In this document: in pieces, positions 1 through 11,256 of the stretch
Layout of the letters: each line of letters begins with the position of its first letter
Numbering within the stretch: the first letter of the stretch is position 1
From: Colletes latitarsis
Taxonomy: Eukaryota > Arthropoda > Insecta > Hymenoptera > Colletidae
DNA: 64,000 nucleotides
Assembly (NCBI RefSeq): GCF_051014445.1
Contig: NW_027488370.1
Coordinates: 5,890,001-5,954,000, forward strand
Direction: 5' to 3'
The notes under the pieces: model-generated
Seen by the model: the letters and a program-made list of their open reading frames with translations, nothing else
What the model was told of the DNA's origin: nothing
Databases searched by the model: none
Position numbers and translations under genes: made by a program

Positions 1-76
1 ACGCCGGTTATGTCTCGGTTAGGTCAGTGATTTGCCCTCATCTGGCTCGTACTTTCGCATTTATCGCATACTTGTT

Positions 77-91
77 GGCCAGATCCTGGCC
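77..91. other. Inverted repeat GGCCAG-ATC-CTGGCC (example)
   Basis: GGCCAG (77-82) and CTGGCC (86-91) are exact reverse complements around ATC, at monomer phases 84-98. The form recurs in many monomers (ggccagatcctggcc), and a ggccagatgctggcc version keeps the arms. Other subfamilies (ggcaagatcctgggc, ggccagatcttggg) break the pairing, so it is not universal. It could extrude as a small hairpin or be a dyad binding site; neither is shown. Confidence 0.7.
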
Positions 92-169
92 TTTGTCTGG
101 CTTGTATCACGTAGTAATTTGGTACCACACTGAAACAGTCAATCAAACCTGGTTCCGATTAATTTTTTA

Positions 170-345
170 GAGGATAACGCCGGTTATGGCTGGGTTAGGT
201 CTGGGATTTGCCGTCATCTTGCTCGTGCTTTCATATTTTTCGCATACTTGTTGGTCAGGTCCTGGGTTTTTTCTGGTTTGGATCCCGTCGTAATGTGGTT
301 CCACACCGAAGCAGTCAATTAAACCTGGTTGCGATTAATATTCTA
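170..345 (+). repeat. First complete monomer (phase reference)
   Basis: This is the first full 176-bp unit and sets the numbering used here: phase 1 is the g of gaggataacg at 170 and phase 176 is the a at 345. Phases 13-34 hold two 11-bp repeats, 60-76 two TTTCGCAT words, 84-98 an inverted repeat in many copies, 99-106 a T-tract, 125-136 a palindrome in many copies, and 164-176 an AT-rich stretch (gattaatatttta or a variant). This copy is a variant: it has ttgctcgtgc where the common form is tggctcgtac, a gtggttccac centre that spoils the palindrome, and ttctagac at the unit boundary. Confidence 0.95.
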
Positions 346-404
346 GACGACAACGCCGGTTATGGCTCGGTTAGGTCAGGGATTTGCCCTCATCTGGCTC
401 GTAC

Positions 405-421
405 TTTCGCATTTTTCGCAT
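405..421 (+). repeat. 9-bp-spaced TTTCGCAT direct repeat (example)
   Basis: TTTCGCAT occurs at 405-412 and again at 414-421, a 9-bp period, at monomer phases 60-76. The preceding cgtac continues a loose pattern. It is among the better conserved parts of the monomer, with variants such as tttcgcgt, ttctcgca and tttggcat marking subfamilies. Any protein-binding role is speculation. Confidence 0.75.
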
Positions 422-987
422 ACTTGTTGGCCAGATCCTGGCCTTTTTCTGGCTTGGACCACGTAGTTATGTGGTATCACACTGAAACAGTCAATTAAAC
501 CTGGCTCCGATTAATATTTTAGAGGATAACGCCGGTTATGGCTGGGTTTGGTCTGGTATTTGCCCTCATCTGGCTCGTACCTTCGCATTTTTCGCTTACT
601 TGTTGGCCAGATCCTGGCCTTTTTCTGGCTTGGACCACGTAGTAATGAGGTACCACACTGAAACAGTCGATAAAACCTGGTACCGATTAATATTTTAGAG
701 GATAACGCTGGTTATGTCTGGGTTAGGTCTGGTATTTGCAACCATCTGGCTCATACTTTCGCGTTTTTCGCATACTTGTTGACCAGATCCTGGCCTGTTT
801 CTGGCTAGGACCACGTAGTAATGTGGTATCACACTGAAACAGTCAATTAAACCTGGTTGCGATTAATATTTTAGAGGACAACGCCGGTTATGTCACGGGT
901 AGGTCTGGGATTTGCCGTCATCTGGCCCGTATTTTCGCATTTTTCGCATACTTGTTGGCCAGATCCTGGCCTTTTTCTGGCTTGGAC

Positions 988-999
988 CACGTTGTAATG
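988..999. other. 12-bp perfect palindrome TGTGGTACCACA (KpnI-type centre)
   Basis: The 12 bases are their own reverse complement, centred on GGTACC, at monomer phases 125-136. This is the commonest perfect form and occurs dozens of times. Other monomers carry one-sided changes (tgcggtaccaca, tgaggtaccaca, tttggtaccaca) that keep the GGTACC core. A KpnI digest of genomic DNA should therefore give a 176-bp ladder. Confidence 0.85.
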
Positions 1000-1200
1000 T
1001 GGTACCACACTGAAACAGTCAATAGAATCTAGTTCCGATTAATATTTTAGAGGATAACGCCGGTTATGGCTGGGTTAGGTCTGGGATTTGCCGTCATCTG
1101 GCTCGTATTTTCGTTTTTTTCGCATACTTGTTGACCAGATCCTGGCCTTTTCCTGGCTTTGACCACGTAGTAATGTGGTATCACACTGAAACAGTCAATT

Positions 1201-1457
1201 AAACCTGGTTGCGATTAATATTTTAGAGGATAACGCCGGTTATCTCTCGGTTAGGTCTGGGATTTGTCCTCATCTGGCTCATACTTTCGCATTTCTCGCT
1301 TACTTGTTGGCAAGATCCTCGGCTTTTTTTGGTTTGGACCACGTAGTAATGTGGTACCACACTGAAACAGTCAATTGAACCTGGTTCCGATTAATATTTT
1401 AGAGGATAACGCTGGTTATGTCTGGGTTAGTTCTGGTATTTGCAATCATCTGGCTCG
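1201..1457 (+). repeat. Short duplicated segment, copy 1
   Basis: It matches 2433-2689 at an offset of exactly 1232 bp (7 monomers). Markers are ttatctctcggttagg, gatttgtcctcatctgg and gcaagatcctcggc. After it, position 1459 continues with sequence corresponding to about 2850, so this copy lacks one monomer relative to the other. Confidence 0.8.
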
Positions 1458-1589
1458 TACTTTCGCATTTTTCGCATACTTGTTGGCAAGATTCTGGGCT
1501 TTTTTTAGTTTGGATCACGTAGTAATGTGGTACCACACTGAAACAGTCAATTAAACCTGGTTCCGATTAATATTTTAGAGGATAACGCC

Positions 1590-1611
1590 GGTTATGTCTG
1601 GGTTAGGTCTG
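1590..1611 (+). repeat. Tandem 11-bp subrepeat inside the monomer (example)
   Basis: GGTTATGTCTG (1590-1600) is followed directly by GGTTAGGTCTG (1601-1611), differing at one base. The pair sits at monomer phases 13-34 and recurs in most units, often with the second repeat altered to gttagttctg or with a leading tcgg. It suggests the monomer contains an old internal duplication of about one helical turn. This copy is given as the clean example. Confidence 0.8.
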
Positions 1612-1936
1612 GTATTTGCCCTCATCTGGTTCGTACTTTCGCATTTTTCGCATACTTGTTGGCCAGATCCTGGCCTTTTTCTGTTTTGGATCACGTAGTA
1701 ATGCGGCACCACACCGAAACAGTCAATTAAACCTGGTAGCGATTAATATTTTAGAGGATAACGCCGGTTATGTATCGGTTAGGTCTGGGATTTGCCCTCA
1801 TCTGGCCCGTACTTTCGCATTTTTCGCATACTTGTTGGCCAGATCCTGGCGTTTTTCTGGTTTGGATCACGTAGTAATGCGGTACCACACCGAAACAGTC
1901 AATTAAACCTGGTAGCGATTAATATTTTAGAGGATA

Positions 1937-2441
1937 ACGCCGGTTATGTCTCGGTTAGGTCAGGGATTTGCCCTCATCTGGCTCGTACTTTCGCATTTAT
2001 CGCATACTTGTTGGCCAGATCCTGGCCTTTTTCTGGCTTGTATCACGTAGTAATTTGGTACCACACTGAAACAGTCAATCAAACCTGGTTCCGATTAATT
2101 TTTTAGAGGATAACGCCGGTTATGGCTGGGTTAGGTCTGGGATTTGCCGTCATCTTGCTCGTGCTTTCGTATTTTTCGCATACTTGTTGGTCAGATCCTG
2201 GGTTTTTTCTGGTTTGGATCCCGTCCTAATGTGGTTCCACACCGAAGCAGTCAATTAAACCTGGTTGCGATTAATATTTTAGACGACAACGCCGGTTATG
2301 GCTCGGTTAGGTCAGGGATTTGCCCTCATCTGGCTCGTACTTTCGCATTTTTCGCATACTTGTTGGCCAGATCCTGGCCTTTTTCTGGCTTGGACCACGT
2401 AGTAATGTGGTATCACACTGAAACAGTCAACTAAACCTGGT
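1937..2441 (+). repeat. Three-monomer block, copy 2
   Basis: Same variant string as 1-505. It leaves that path at about 2441, where the sequence switches to the type seen at 1209 onward (ttatctctcggttagg). The switch falls inside homologous monomer sequence, so it reads as an in-register recombination point. Confidence 0.85.
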
Positions 2442-2689
2442 TGCGATTAATATTTTAGAGGATAACGCCGGTTATCTCTCGGTTAGGTCTGGGATTTGTC
2501 CTCATCTGGCTCATACTTTCGCATTTCTCGCTTACTTGTTGGCAAGATCCTCGGCTTTTTTTGGTTTGGATCACGTAGTAATGTGGTACCACACTGAAAC
2601 AGTCAATTAAACCTGGTTCCGATTAATATTTTAGAGGATAACGCTGGTTATGTCTGGGTTAGTTCTGGTATTTGCAATCATCTGGCTCA
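2433..2689 (+). repeat. Short duplicated segment, copy 2
   Basis: Partner of 1201-1457, with the same markers. It continues into a monomer with tacttttgcaattttcgcg and then one with gatgaatattttggagg, a pair also found at 6896, 9886 and 11293. Confidence 0.8.
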
Positions 2690-2992
2690 TACTTTTGCAA
2701 TTTTCGCGTACTTGTTGGCCAGATCTTGGGTTTTTTGTGGTTTGGATCCCGTCGTAATCTGGTTCCACACCGAAGCAGTCAATCGAACCTGGTTCGGATG
2801 AATATTTTGGAGGATGACGCTGGTTATGTTTGGGTTAGTTCTGGTATTTGCAATCATCTGGCTCGTACTTTCGCATTTTTCGCATACTTGTTGGCAAGAT
2901 TCTGGGCTTTTTTTAGTTTGGATCACGTGGTAATGCGGTACCACACCGAAACAGTCAATTAAACCTGGTAGCGATTAATATTTTAGAGGATA

Positions 2993-3632
2993 ACGCCGGT
3001 TATGTCTCGGGTAGGTCAGGGATTTGCCCTCATCTGGCTCGTACTTTCGCATTTATCGCATACTTGTTGGTCAGATCCTGGCCTTTTTCTGGCTTGTATC
3101 ACGTAGTAATTTGGTACCACACTGAAACAGTCAATCAAACCTGGTTCCGATTAATTTTTTAGAGGATAACGCCGGTTATGGCTGGGTTAGGTCTGGGATT
3201 TGCCGTCATCTTGCTCGTGCTTTCGTATTTTTCGCATACCTGTTGGTCAGATCCTGGGTTTTTTCTGGTTTGGATCCCGTCGTAATGTGGTTCCACACCG
3301 AAGCAGTCAATTAAACCTGGTTGCGATTAATATTTTAGACGACAACGCCGGTTATGGCTCGGTTAGGTCAGGGATTTGCCCTCATCTGGCTCGTACTTTC
3401 GCATTTTTCGCATACTTGTTGGCCAGATCCTGGTCTTTTTCTGGCTTGGACCACGTAGTAATGTGGTATCACACTGAAACAGTCAATTAAACCTGGCTCC
3501 GATTAATATTTTAGAGGATAACGCCGGTTATGGCTGGGTTAGGTCTGGTATTTGCCCTCATCTGGCTCGTACCTTCGCATTTTTCGCTTACTTGTTGGTC
3601 AGATCCTGGCCTTTTTCTGGCTTGGACCACGT
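2993..3632 (+). repeat. Three-and-a-half-monomer block, copy 3
   Basis: It matches window positions 1-640 at an offset of 2992 bp and extends further than copy 2, including the following gcttacttgttgg monomer. It diverges near 3632, where cacgtggtaatgcgg replaces cacgtagtaatgagg. Confidence 0.85.
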
Positions 3633-5100
3633 GGTAATGCGGTACCACACCGAAACAGTCAATTAAACCTGGTAGCGATTAATATTTTAGAGGATAACGC
3701 CGGTTATGTCTGGGTTAGGTCTGGTATTTGCCCTCATCTGGTTCGTACTTTCGCATTTTTCGCATACTTGTTGGACAGATCCTGGCCTATTTTTGGTTTG
3801 GATCACGTAGTAATGCGGTACCGTACCGAAACAGTTGAGTAAACCTGCTTACGATTAATATTTTAGAGGATAACGCCGGTTATGTCTCGGTTAGGTCTGG
3901 GATTTGCCGTCATCTGGCTCGTATTTTCGCTTTTTTCGCATACTTGTTGACCAGATCCTGGCCTTTTCCTGGCTGTGACCACGTAGTAATATGGTATCAC
4001 ACTGAAACAGACAATTAAACCTGGTTGCGATTAATATTTTAGAGGATAACGCCGGTTATGTCTGGGTTAGGTCTGGTATGTGCCCTCATCTGGCTCGTAC
4101 TTTCGCATTTTTCGCAAACTTGTTGGCCAGATCCAGGCTTTTCTCTGGATTGGATCACGTGGTAATGCGGTACCACACCGAAACAGTCAAGTAAACCTGG
4201 TTGCGATTAATATTCTAGAGGATAACGCCGGTTATCTCTCGGTTAGGTCTGGGATTTGTCCTCATCTGGCTCATACTTTCGCATTTCTCGCGTACTTGTT
4301 GGCCAGATCCTGGGCTTTTTCTGGTTTGGATCACGGAGTAGTGTGGTACCACACTGAAACAGTCAATAAAAGCTGGTTCCGATTAGTATTTTAGAGGATA
4401 ACTCTGGTTATGTCTGGGTTAGTTCTGGTATTTGCAATTATCTGGCTCATACTATCGCGATTTTCGCATACTTCTTGGCCAGATCCAGGGTTTTTTCAGG
4501 TTTGGATCCCGTAGTAATGTGGTTCCACACCGAAACAGTCAATTAAACCTGCTTACGATTAATATTTTAGAGGATAACGCCGGTTATGTCTCGGTTATGT
4601 CTGCGATTTGCCGTCGTCTGGCTCGTATTTTCGTTTTTTTCGCATACTTGTTGGGCAGATCCTGGCCTATTTTTGGTTTGGATCACGTAGTAATGCGGTA
4701 CCACACCGAAACAGTCAAGTAAACCTGCTTACGATTAATATTTTAGAGGATAACGCCGGTTATGTCTCGGTTAGGTCTGGGATTTGCCGTCGTCTGGCTC
4801 GTATTTTCGTTTTTTTCGCATACTTGTTGACCAGATCCTGGCCTTTTCCTGGCTTTGACCACGTAGTAATGTGGTATCACACTGAAACAGTCAATTAAAC
4901 CTGGTTGCGATTAATATTTTAGAGGATAACGCCGGTTATGTCTGGGTTAAGTCTGGTATGTGCACTCATCTGGCTCGTACTTTCGCATTTTTCGCATACA
5001 TATAGGCAAGATCCTGGCCTTTTTCTGGTTTGGATCACGTAGTAATGCGGTACCACACCGAAACAGTCAATTAAACCTGGTCGCGATGAATATTTTAGAG
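3633..5100 (+). repeat. Mixed satellite monomers without a long block partner
   Basis: These are about eight monomers of several subtypes. I did not find a long matching block elsewhere. Two neighbouring units, near 4586 and 4762, are local near-duplicates sharing gccgtcgtctggctcg and tcgtttttttcgc. The unit near 4436 is an early example of the subtype with tacttcttggcc and agatccaggg, also seen near 6548, 8834, 10769, 18508, 36290, 53173 and 63555. Nothing other than satellite is seen. Confidence 0.8.
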
Positions 5101-6400
5101 GATAACGCCGGTTATGTCTGGGTTAGGTCTGGTATTTGCCCTCACCTGGCTCGTACTTTCGCATCTTTCGCATACTTGTTGGCCAGATCCTGGGCTTTTT
5201 CAGGTTTGTATCACGTAGTAATGTGGTACCACACTGAAACAGTCAATAGTAGCTGCTTCCGAATAGTATTTTAGAGGATAATGCTGGTTACGTCTGGGTT
5301 AGATCTGGTATTTGCAATCATCTGGCACATACTTTCGCATTTTTCGCTTACTTGTTGGCCAGATCCTGGCCTCTTTCTGGCTTGGACCACGTAGTAATGA
5401 GGTACCACACTGAAACAGTCAATTAAACCTGGTTCCGAATAATATTTTAGAGGATAACGCTGGTTATGTCTGGGTTAGTTCTGGTATTTGCAATCATCTG
5501 GCTCATACTTTCGCAATTTTCGCATACTTGTTGTCCAGATCCTGGCCTTTTTCTGGATTGGATCACGTCGTAATGCGGTACCACACCGAAACAGTCAAGT
5601 AAGCCTGGTTGCGATTAATATTTTAGAGGATAACGCCGGTTATGTCTGGGTTAGGTCTGGTATTTGCCCTCACCTGGCTCGTACTTTCGCATCTTTCGCA
5701 TACTTGTTGGCCAGATCCTGGCCTTTTTCTGGATTGGATCACGTAGTAATGAGGTACCACACTGAAACAGTCAATTAAACCTGGTTCCGAATAATATTTT
5801 AGAGGATAACGCTGGTTATGTCTGGGTTAGATCTGGTATTTGCAATCATCTGGCACATACTTTCGCATTTTTCGCTTACTTGTTGGCCAGATCCTGGCCT
5901 TTTCCTGGTTTGGATCACGTAGTAATGCGGTACCACACTGAAACAGTCAATCAAACCTGGTTCCGGTTAGTATTTTAGAGGATAACGCCGGTTATGTCTA
6001 GGTTAGGTCTGGTATGTGCCCTCATCTGGCTCGTACTTTCGCATTTTTCGCAAACTTGTTGTCCAGATCCTGGCCTTTTTCTGGATTGGATCACGTCGTA
6101 ATGCGGTACCACACCGAAACAGTCAAGTAAGCCTGGTTGCGATTAATATTTTAGAGGATAACGCCGGTTATGTCTGGGTTAGGTCTGGTATTTGCCCTCA
6201 CCTGGCTCGTACTTTCGCATCTTTCGCATACTTGTTGGCCAGATCCTGGCCTTTTTCTGGATTGGATCACGTAGTAATGTGGTACCACACTGAAACAGTC
6301 AATAGTAGCTGCTTCCGAATAGTATTTTAGAGGATAATGCTGGTTACGTCTGGGTTAGATCTGGTATTTGCAATCATCTGGCTCATACTTTCGCATTTCT
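5100..6400 (+). repeat. 528-bp trimer higher-order repeat
   Basis: The variant ctcacctggctcgtac with gcatctttcgcatac appears at 5141, 5669 and 6197, exactly 528 bp (3 monomers) apart. The neighbours repeat too: cttgttgtccagatcctgg recurs at 528-bp spacing near 5527 and 6055, and tagtagctgcttccg at 1056-bp spacing near 5247 and 6303. This is a local trimer amplified to a little over two copies. Confidence 0.85.
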
Positions 6401-6539
6401 CGCGTACTTGTTGGCCAGATCCTGGGCTTTTTCTGGTTTGGATCACGTTGTAATGTGGTACCACACTGAAACAGTCAATAAAAGCTGGTTCCGATAAGGA
6501 TTTTAGACGATAACGCTGGTTATGTCTTGGTTAGTTCTG

Positions 6540-7240
6540 GTATTTGCAATTATCTGGCTCATACTATCGCGTTTTTCGCATACTTCTTGGCCAGATCCAG
6601 GGTTTTTTCAGGTTTGGATCCCGTAGTAATGTGGTTCCACACCGAAACAGTCAATTAAACCTGGTCGCGATGAATATTTTAGAGGATAACGCCGGTTATG
6701 TCTGGGTTAGGTCTGGTATTTGCCCTCATCTGGCTTGTACTTTCGCATTTCTCGCTTACTTGTTGGCAAGATCCTCGGCTTTTTTTGGTTTGGATCACGT
6801 AGTAATGTGGTACCACACTGAAACAGTCAATTAAACCTGGTTCCGATTAATATTTTAGAGGATAACGCTGGTTATGTCTGGGTTAGTTCTGGTATTTGCA
6901 ATCATCTGGCTCATACTTTTGCAATTTTCGCGTACTTGTTGGACAGATCTTGGGTTTTTTGTGGTTTGGATCCCGTCGTAATCTGGTTCCACACCGAAGC
7001 AGTCAATCGAACCTGGTTCGGATGAATATTTTGGAGGATGACGCTGGTTATGTTTGGGTTAGTTCTGGTATTTGCAATCATCTGGCTCGTACTTTCGCAT
7101 TTTTCGCATACTTGCTTGCAAGATTCTGGGCTTTTTTTAGTTTGGATCACGTAGTAATGTGGTACCACACTGAAACAGTCAATTAAACCTGGTTCCGATT
7201 AATATTTTAGAGGATAACGCCGGTTATGTCTGGGTTAGGT
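6540..7240 (+). repeat. Four-monomer block, copy 1
   Basis: It matches 9530-10230 at an offset of 2990 bp (17 monomers less 2), and its right part matches from about 11240 (offset 4397). It carries the cttcttggccagatccaggg subtype, then a tacttttgcaattttcgcg unit, then a gatgaatattttggagg unit with cttgcttgcaagattctggg. Confidence 0.85.
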
Positions 7241-8440
7241 CTGGTATTTGCCCTCATCTGGTTCGTACCTTCGCGTTTTTCGCATACTTGTTGGCCAGAT
7301 CCTGGGTTTTTTCTGGTTTGGATCCCGTAGTAATGAAGTTCCACACCGAAACAGTCAATTAAACCTGGTTGCGATTAATATTTTAGAGGATAACGCCGGT
7401 TATGACTCGGGTAGTTCTGGGAGTTGCCGACATCTGGCTCGTATTTTCGCATTTCTCGCTTACTTCTTGGCAACATCCTGGCCTTTTTCTGGCTTGGATC
7501 ACGTAGTAATGTGGATCCACACCGAAACAGTCAATTAAACCTGGTTGCGATTAATATTTTAGAGGATAACGCCGGTTATGTCTCGGGTAGTTCTGGGATT
7601 TGCCGTCATCTGGCTCGTATTTTCGCATTTTTCGCATACTTGTTGGCCAGATCCTGGGCTTTTTTCTGGTTTGAGTCACGTAGTAATGTGGTACCACAAT
7701 GAAACAGTCAATAAAAGCTGGTTCCGAATAGTATTTTAGAGGATAACGCAGGTTACGTCTGGGTCAGTTCTGGTATTTGCAATCATCTGGCTCATACTTT
7801 CGCGTTTTTCGCATACTTGTTGGCCAGATCCTGGGTTTTTTCTGGTTTGGATCCCGCAGTAACGAGGTTCCACACCGAAACAGTCAATTCAACGCGGTTG
7901 CGGCTAATATTTTAGGGGATAACGCCGGTTATGTCTCGATTAGGTCAGGGATTTGCCCTCATCTGTGTCGTGCTTTCGTAATTTTCGCGAACTTGTTGGC
8001 CAGATCTTGGGTTTTTTGTGGTCTGGATCCCGTCGTAATGTGGTTCCACACGGATGGAGTCAATTAAACCTGGTTGCGATTAATATTTTGGAGGATAACG
8101 CTGGTTATGTTTGGGTTAGTTCTGGTATTTGCAATCATCTGGCTCATACTTTCGCAATTTTCGCGTACTTGTTGGCCAGATCTAGGGTTTTTTGTGGTTT
8201 GGATCCCGTCGTAATGTGGTTCCACACCGAAGCAGTCAACTAACCTTGTTGCGATGAATATTTTGGAGGATAACCCTGGTTATGTTTGGGTTAGTTCTGA
8301 TATTTGCAATCATCTGGCTCGTACTTTCGCATTTTTCGCATACTCGTTGGCAAGATCCTGGGCTTTTTTTGGTTTGGATCACGTCGTAATGTGGTACCAC
8401 ACTGAAACAGTCAATTAAACCTGGTCCCGGTAATATTTTA
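7241..8440 (+). repeat. Seven-monomer block, copy 1
   Basis: It matches 11814-13010 at an offset of 4573, then 4572, bp. The one-base change in offset comes from an extra T in the T-tract near 7660. Shared markers are gggagttgccgacatctgg, tcaacgcggttgcgg and the one-base-shorter aactaaccttgttgcg. Copy 1 alone has the shortened ggtcccggtaatattt near 8425. Confidence 0.85.
7510..7521. other. Alternative perfect palindrome TGTGGATCCACA (BamHI-type centre)
   Basis: At the same phase as the KpnI-type palindrome, the central TA is AT, giving GGATCC with intact TGTGG/CCACA arms. The two-base change keeps perfect dyad symmetry. The same form recurs near 16310, 28976, 33727, 37418 and 47802. Confidence 0.8.
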
Positions 8441-9525
8441 GAGGATAACGCCGGTTACGTCTGGGTTAGGTCTGGTATTTGCCCTCATCTGGCTCGTACC
8501 GTCGCATTTTTGCACACTTGTAGGCAAGATCCTGGCCTTTTTCTGGTTTGGATCACGTAGTAATGCGGTACCACACCGAAACAGTCAATTAAACCTGGTA
8601 GCGATTAATATTTTGGAGGATATCGCCGGTTATGTCTCGGTTAGGTCAGGGATTTACCCTCATCTGGCTCGTACTTTCGCATTTATCGCATACTTGTTGG
8701 ACAGATCCTGGCCTTTTTCTAGCTTGGATCACGTTGTAATGTGGTACCACACTGAAACAGTCAATAAAAGCTGGTTCCGATTAGTATTTTAGAGGATAAC
8801 GCTGGTTATGTCTGGGTTAGTTCTGGTATTTGCAATTATCTGGCTCATACTATCGCGTTTTTCGCATACTTCTTGGCCAGATCCAGGGTTTTTTCAGGTG
8901 TGGATCCCGTAGTAATGTGGTTCCACACCGAAACAGTCAATTAAACCTGGTCGCGATGAATATTTTAGAGGATAACGCCGGTTATGTCTGGGTTAGGTCT
9001 GGTATTTGCCCTCATCTGGCTCGTTCTTTCGCATTTTTCGCATACTTGTTGGCCAGATCCTGGCTTATTTTTGGTTTGGATCACGTAGTAATGCGGTACC
9101 ACACCGAAACTGTCAAATAAACCTGGTTACGATTAACATTTTAGAGGATAACGCCGGTTATGTCTCGGTTAGGTCTGGGATTTGCCGTCATCTGGCTCGT
9201 ATTTTCGCATTTTTCGCATACTTGTTGACCAGATCCTGGCCTTTTACTGGCTTTGACCACGTAGTAATGTGGTATCACACTGAAGCAGTCAATCGAACCC
9301 GGTTCGGATGAATACTTTGGAGGATGACGCTGGTTATGTTTGGGTTAGTTCTGGTATTTGCAATCATCTGGCTCGTACTTTCGTATTTTACGCAAACTTG
9401 TTGGCAAGAGTCTGGGCTTTTTTCAGTTTCGATCACGTAGTAATGTGGTACCACACTGAAACAGTCGATTAAACCTGGTTCCGATTAATATTTTAGAGGA
9501 TAACGCCGGTTATGTCTGGGTTAGG
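8441..9525 (+). repeat. Six-monomer block, copy 1
   Basis: It matches 10390-11256 (offset 1935) and about 18095-19200 (offset 9674). A shared one-base deletion, cgcatttttgcacacttg with tgcac at 8511, marks the family; it recurs at 10446, 13083 and 18185. Its right end carries tcgtattttacgcaaac and gcaagagtctgggc, found again only near 19050-19090. Confidence 0.85.
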
Positions 9526-10389
9526 TCTGGTATTTGCAATCATCTTGCTCGTACTTTCGCATTTTTCGCATACTTCTTGGCCAGATCCAGGGTTTTTTCA
9601 GGTTTGGATCCCGTAGTAATGTGGTTCCACACCGAAACAGTCAATTAAACCTGGTCGCGATGAATATTTTAGAGGATAACGCCGGTTATGTCTGGGTTAG
9701 GTCTGGTATTTGCCCTCATCTGGCTTGTACTTTCGCATTTCTCGCTTACTTGTTGGCAAGATCCTCGGCTTTTTTTGGTTTGGATCACGTAGTAATGTGG
9801 TACCACACTGAAACAGTCAATTAAACCTGGTTCCGATTAATATTTTAGAGGATAACGCTGGTTATGTCTGGGTTAGTTCTGGTATTTGCAATCATCTGGC
9901 TCATACTTTTGCAATTTTCGCGTACTTGTTGGCCAGATCTTGGGTTTTTTGTGGTTTGGATCCCGTCGTAATCTGGTTCCACACCGAAGCAGTCAATCGA
10001 ACCTGGTTCGGATGAATATTTTGGAGGATGACGCTGGTTATGTTTGGGTTAGTTCTGGTATTTGCAATCATCTGGCTCGTACTTTCGCATTTTTCGCATA
10101 CTTGCTTGCAAGATTCTGGGCTTTTTTTAGTTTGGATCACGTAGTAATGTGGTACCACACTGAAACAGTCAATTAAACCTGGTTCCGATTAATATTTTAG
10201 AGGATAACGCCGGTTATGTCTGGGTTAGGTCTGGTATTTGCCCTCATCTGGTTCGTACTTTCGCATTTTTCGCATACTTGTTGGCCAGATCCTGGCCTTT
10301 TTCTGGCTTGGACCACGTAGTAATGTGGTATCACACTGAGACAGTCAATTAAACCTGGTTCTGATTAATATTTTAGAGGATAACGCCTG
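9526..10389 (+). repeat. Four-monomer block, copy 2
   Basis: Repeats 6540-7240 (offset 2990). From about 9850 it also pairs with 11257-11817 at an offset of 1407 bp (8 monomers less 1). Near 10333 it has the rare cactgagacagtc followed by ctggttctgatt and ctgttctgtcttgg, shared with about 11740-11810. Confidence 0.85.
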
Positions 10390-11256
10390 TTCTGTCTTGG
10401 TTAGGTCTGGTATTTGCCCTCATCTGGCTCGTACCGTCGCATTTTTGCACACTTGTAGGCAAGATCCTGGCCTTTTTCTGGTTTGGATCACGTAGTAATG
10501 CGGTACCACACCGAAACAGTCAATTAAACCTGGTAGCGATTAATATTTTGGAGGATATCGCCGGTTATATCTCGGTTAGGTCAGGGATTTACCCTCATCT
10601 GGCTCGTACTTTCGCATTTATCGCATACTTGTTGGACAGATCCTGGCCTTTTTCTAGCTTGGATCACGTTGTAATGTGGTACCACACTGAAACAGTCAAT
10701 AAAAGCTGGTTCCGATTAGTATTTTAGAGGATAACGCTGGTTATGTCTGGGTTAGTTCTGGTATTTGCAATTATCTGGCTCATACTATCGCGTTTTTCGC
10801 ATACTTCTTGGCCAGATCCAGGGTTTTTTCAGGTGTGGATCCCGTAGTAATGTGGTTCCACACCGAAACAGTCAATTAAACCTGGTCGCGATGAATATTT
10901 TAGAGGATAACGCCGGTTATGTCTGGGTTAGGTCTGGTATTTGCCCTCATCTGGCTCGTTCTTTCGCATTTTTCGCATACTTGTTGGCCAGATCCTGGCT
11001 TATTTTTGGTTTGGATCACGTAGTAATGCGGTACCACACCGAAACTGTCAAATAAACCTGGTTACGATTAACATTTTAGAGGATAACGCCGGTTATGTCT
11101 CGGTTAGGTCTGGGATTTGCCGTCATCTGGCTCGTATTTTCGCATTTTTCGCATACTTGTTGACCAGATCCTGGCCTTTTACTGGCTTTGACCACGTAGT
11201 AATGTGGTATCACACTGAAGCAGTCAATCGAACCCGGTTCGGATGAATACTTTGGA
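10390..11256 (+). repeat. Six-monomer block, copy 2 (truncated on the right)
   Basis: Follows 8441-9310 at an offset of 1935 bp, including the tgcac deletion marker at 10446. At about 11256 it switches to the tacttttgcaattttcgcg unit, skipping the gcaagagtctgggc monomer of copy 1. Confidence 0.85.

Larger units (their letters stand above)
1..505 (+). repeat. Three-monomer block, copy 1
   Basis: It matches 1937-2441 (offset 1936 bp, 11 monomers) and 2993-3497 (offset 2992 bp, 17 monomers). Diagnostic variants are gcatttatcgcatac, acgtagtaatttggtacc, aattttttagagg and ttgctcgtgctttc. Few single-base differences separate the copies, for example gtcagtgattt here against gtcagggattt in the others. 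Confidence 0.85.

Noticed and set aside
165..180. TATA-like taatattttag as a promoter
   Set aside because: It is the AT-rich boundary present in every monomer. No transcript start or gene context can be supported.
405..425. CENP-B box
   Set aside because: The TTTCG...CGCA region superficially resembles the nTTCGnnnnAnnCGGGn core, but the central A and the CGGG part do not match. I saw no match at other phases of the consensus either.
208..498. Recurrent plus-strand frame of about 96 codons as a gene family
   Set aside because: It starts with TTG, spans parts of two monomers in two different monomer frames, overlaps neighbouring frames by about 115 bp, and recurs only with the satellite. It has no recognisable domain, no promoter and no splice structure.
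1601..1612. Telomere-like GGGTTAGG in each monomer
   Set aside because: It occurs as a single partial word within the 11-bp repeat, never as a tandem TTAGGG or TTTAGGG run.
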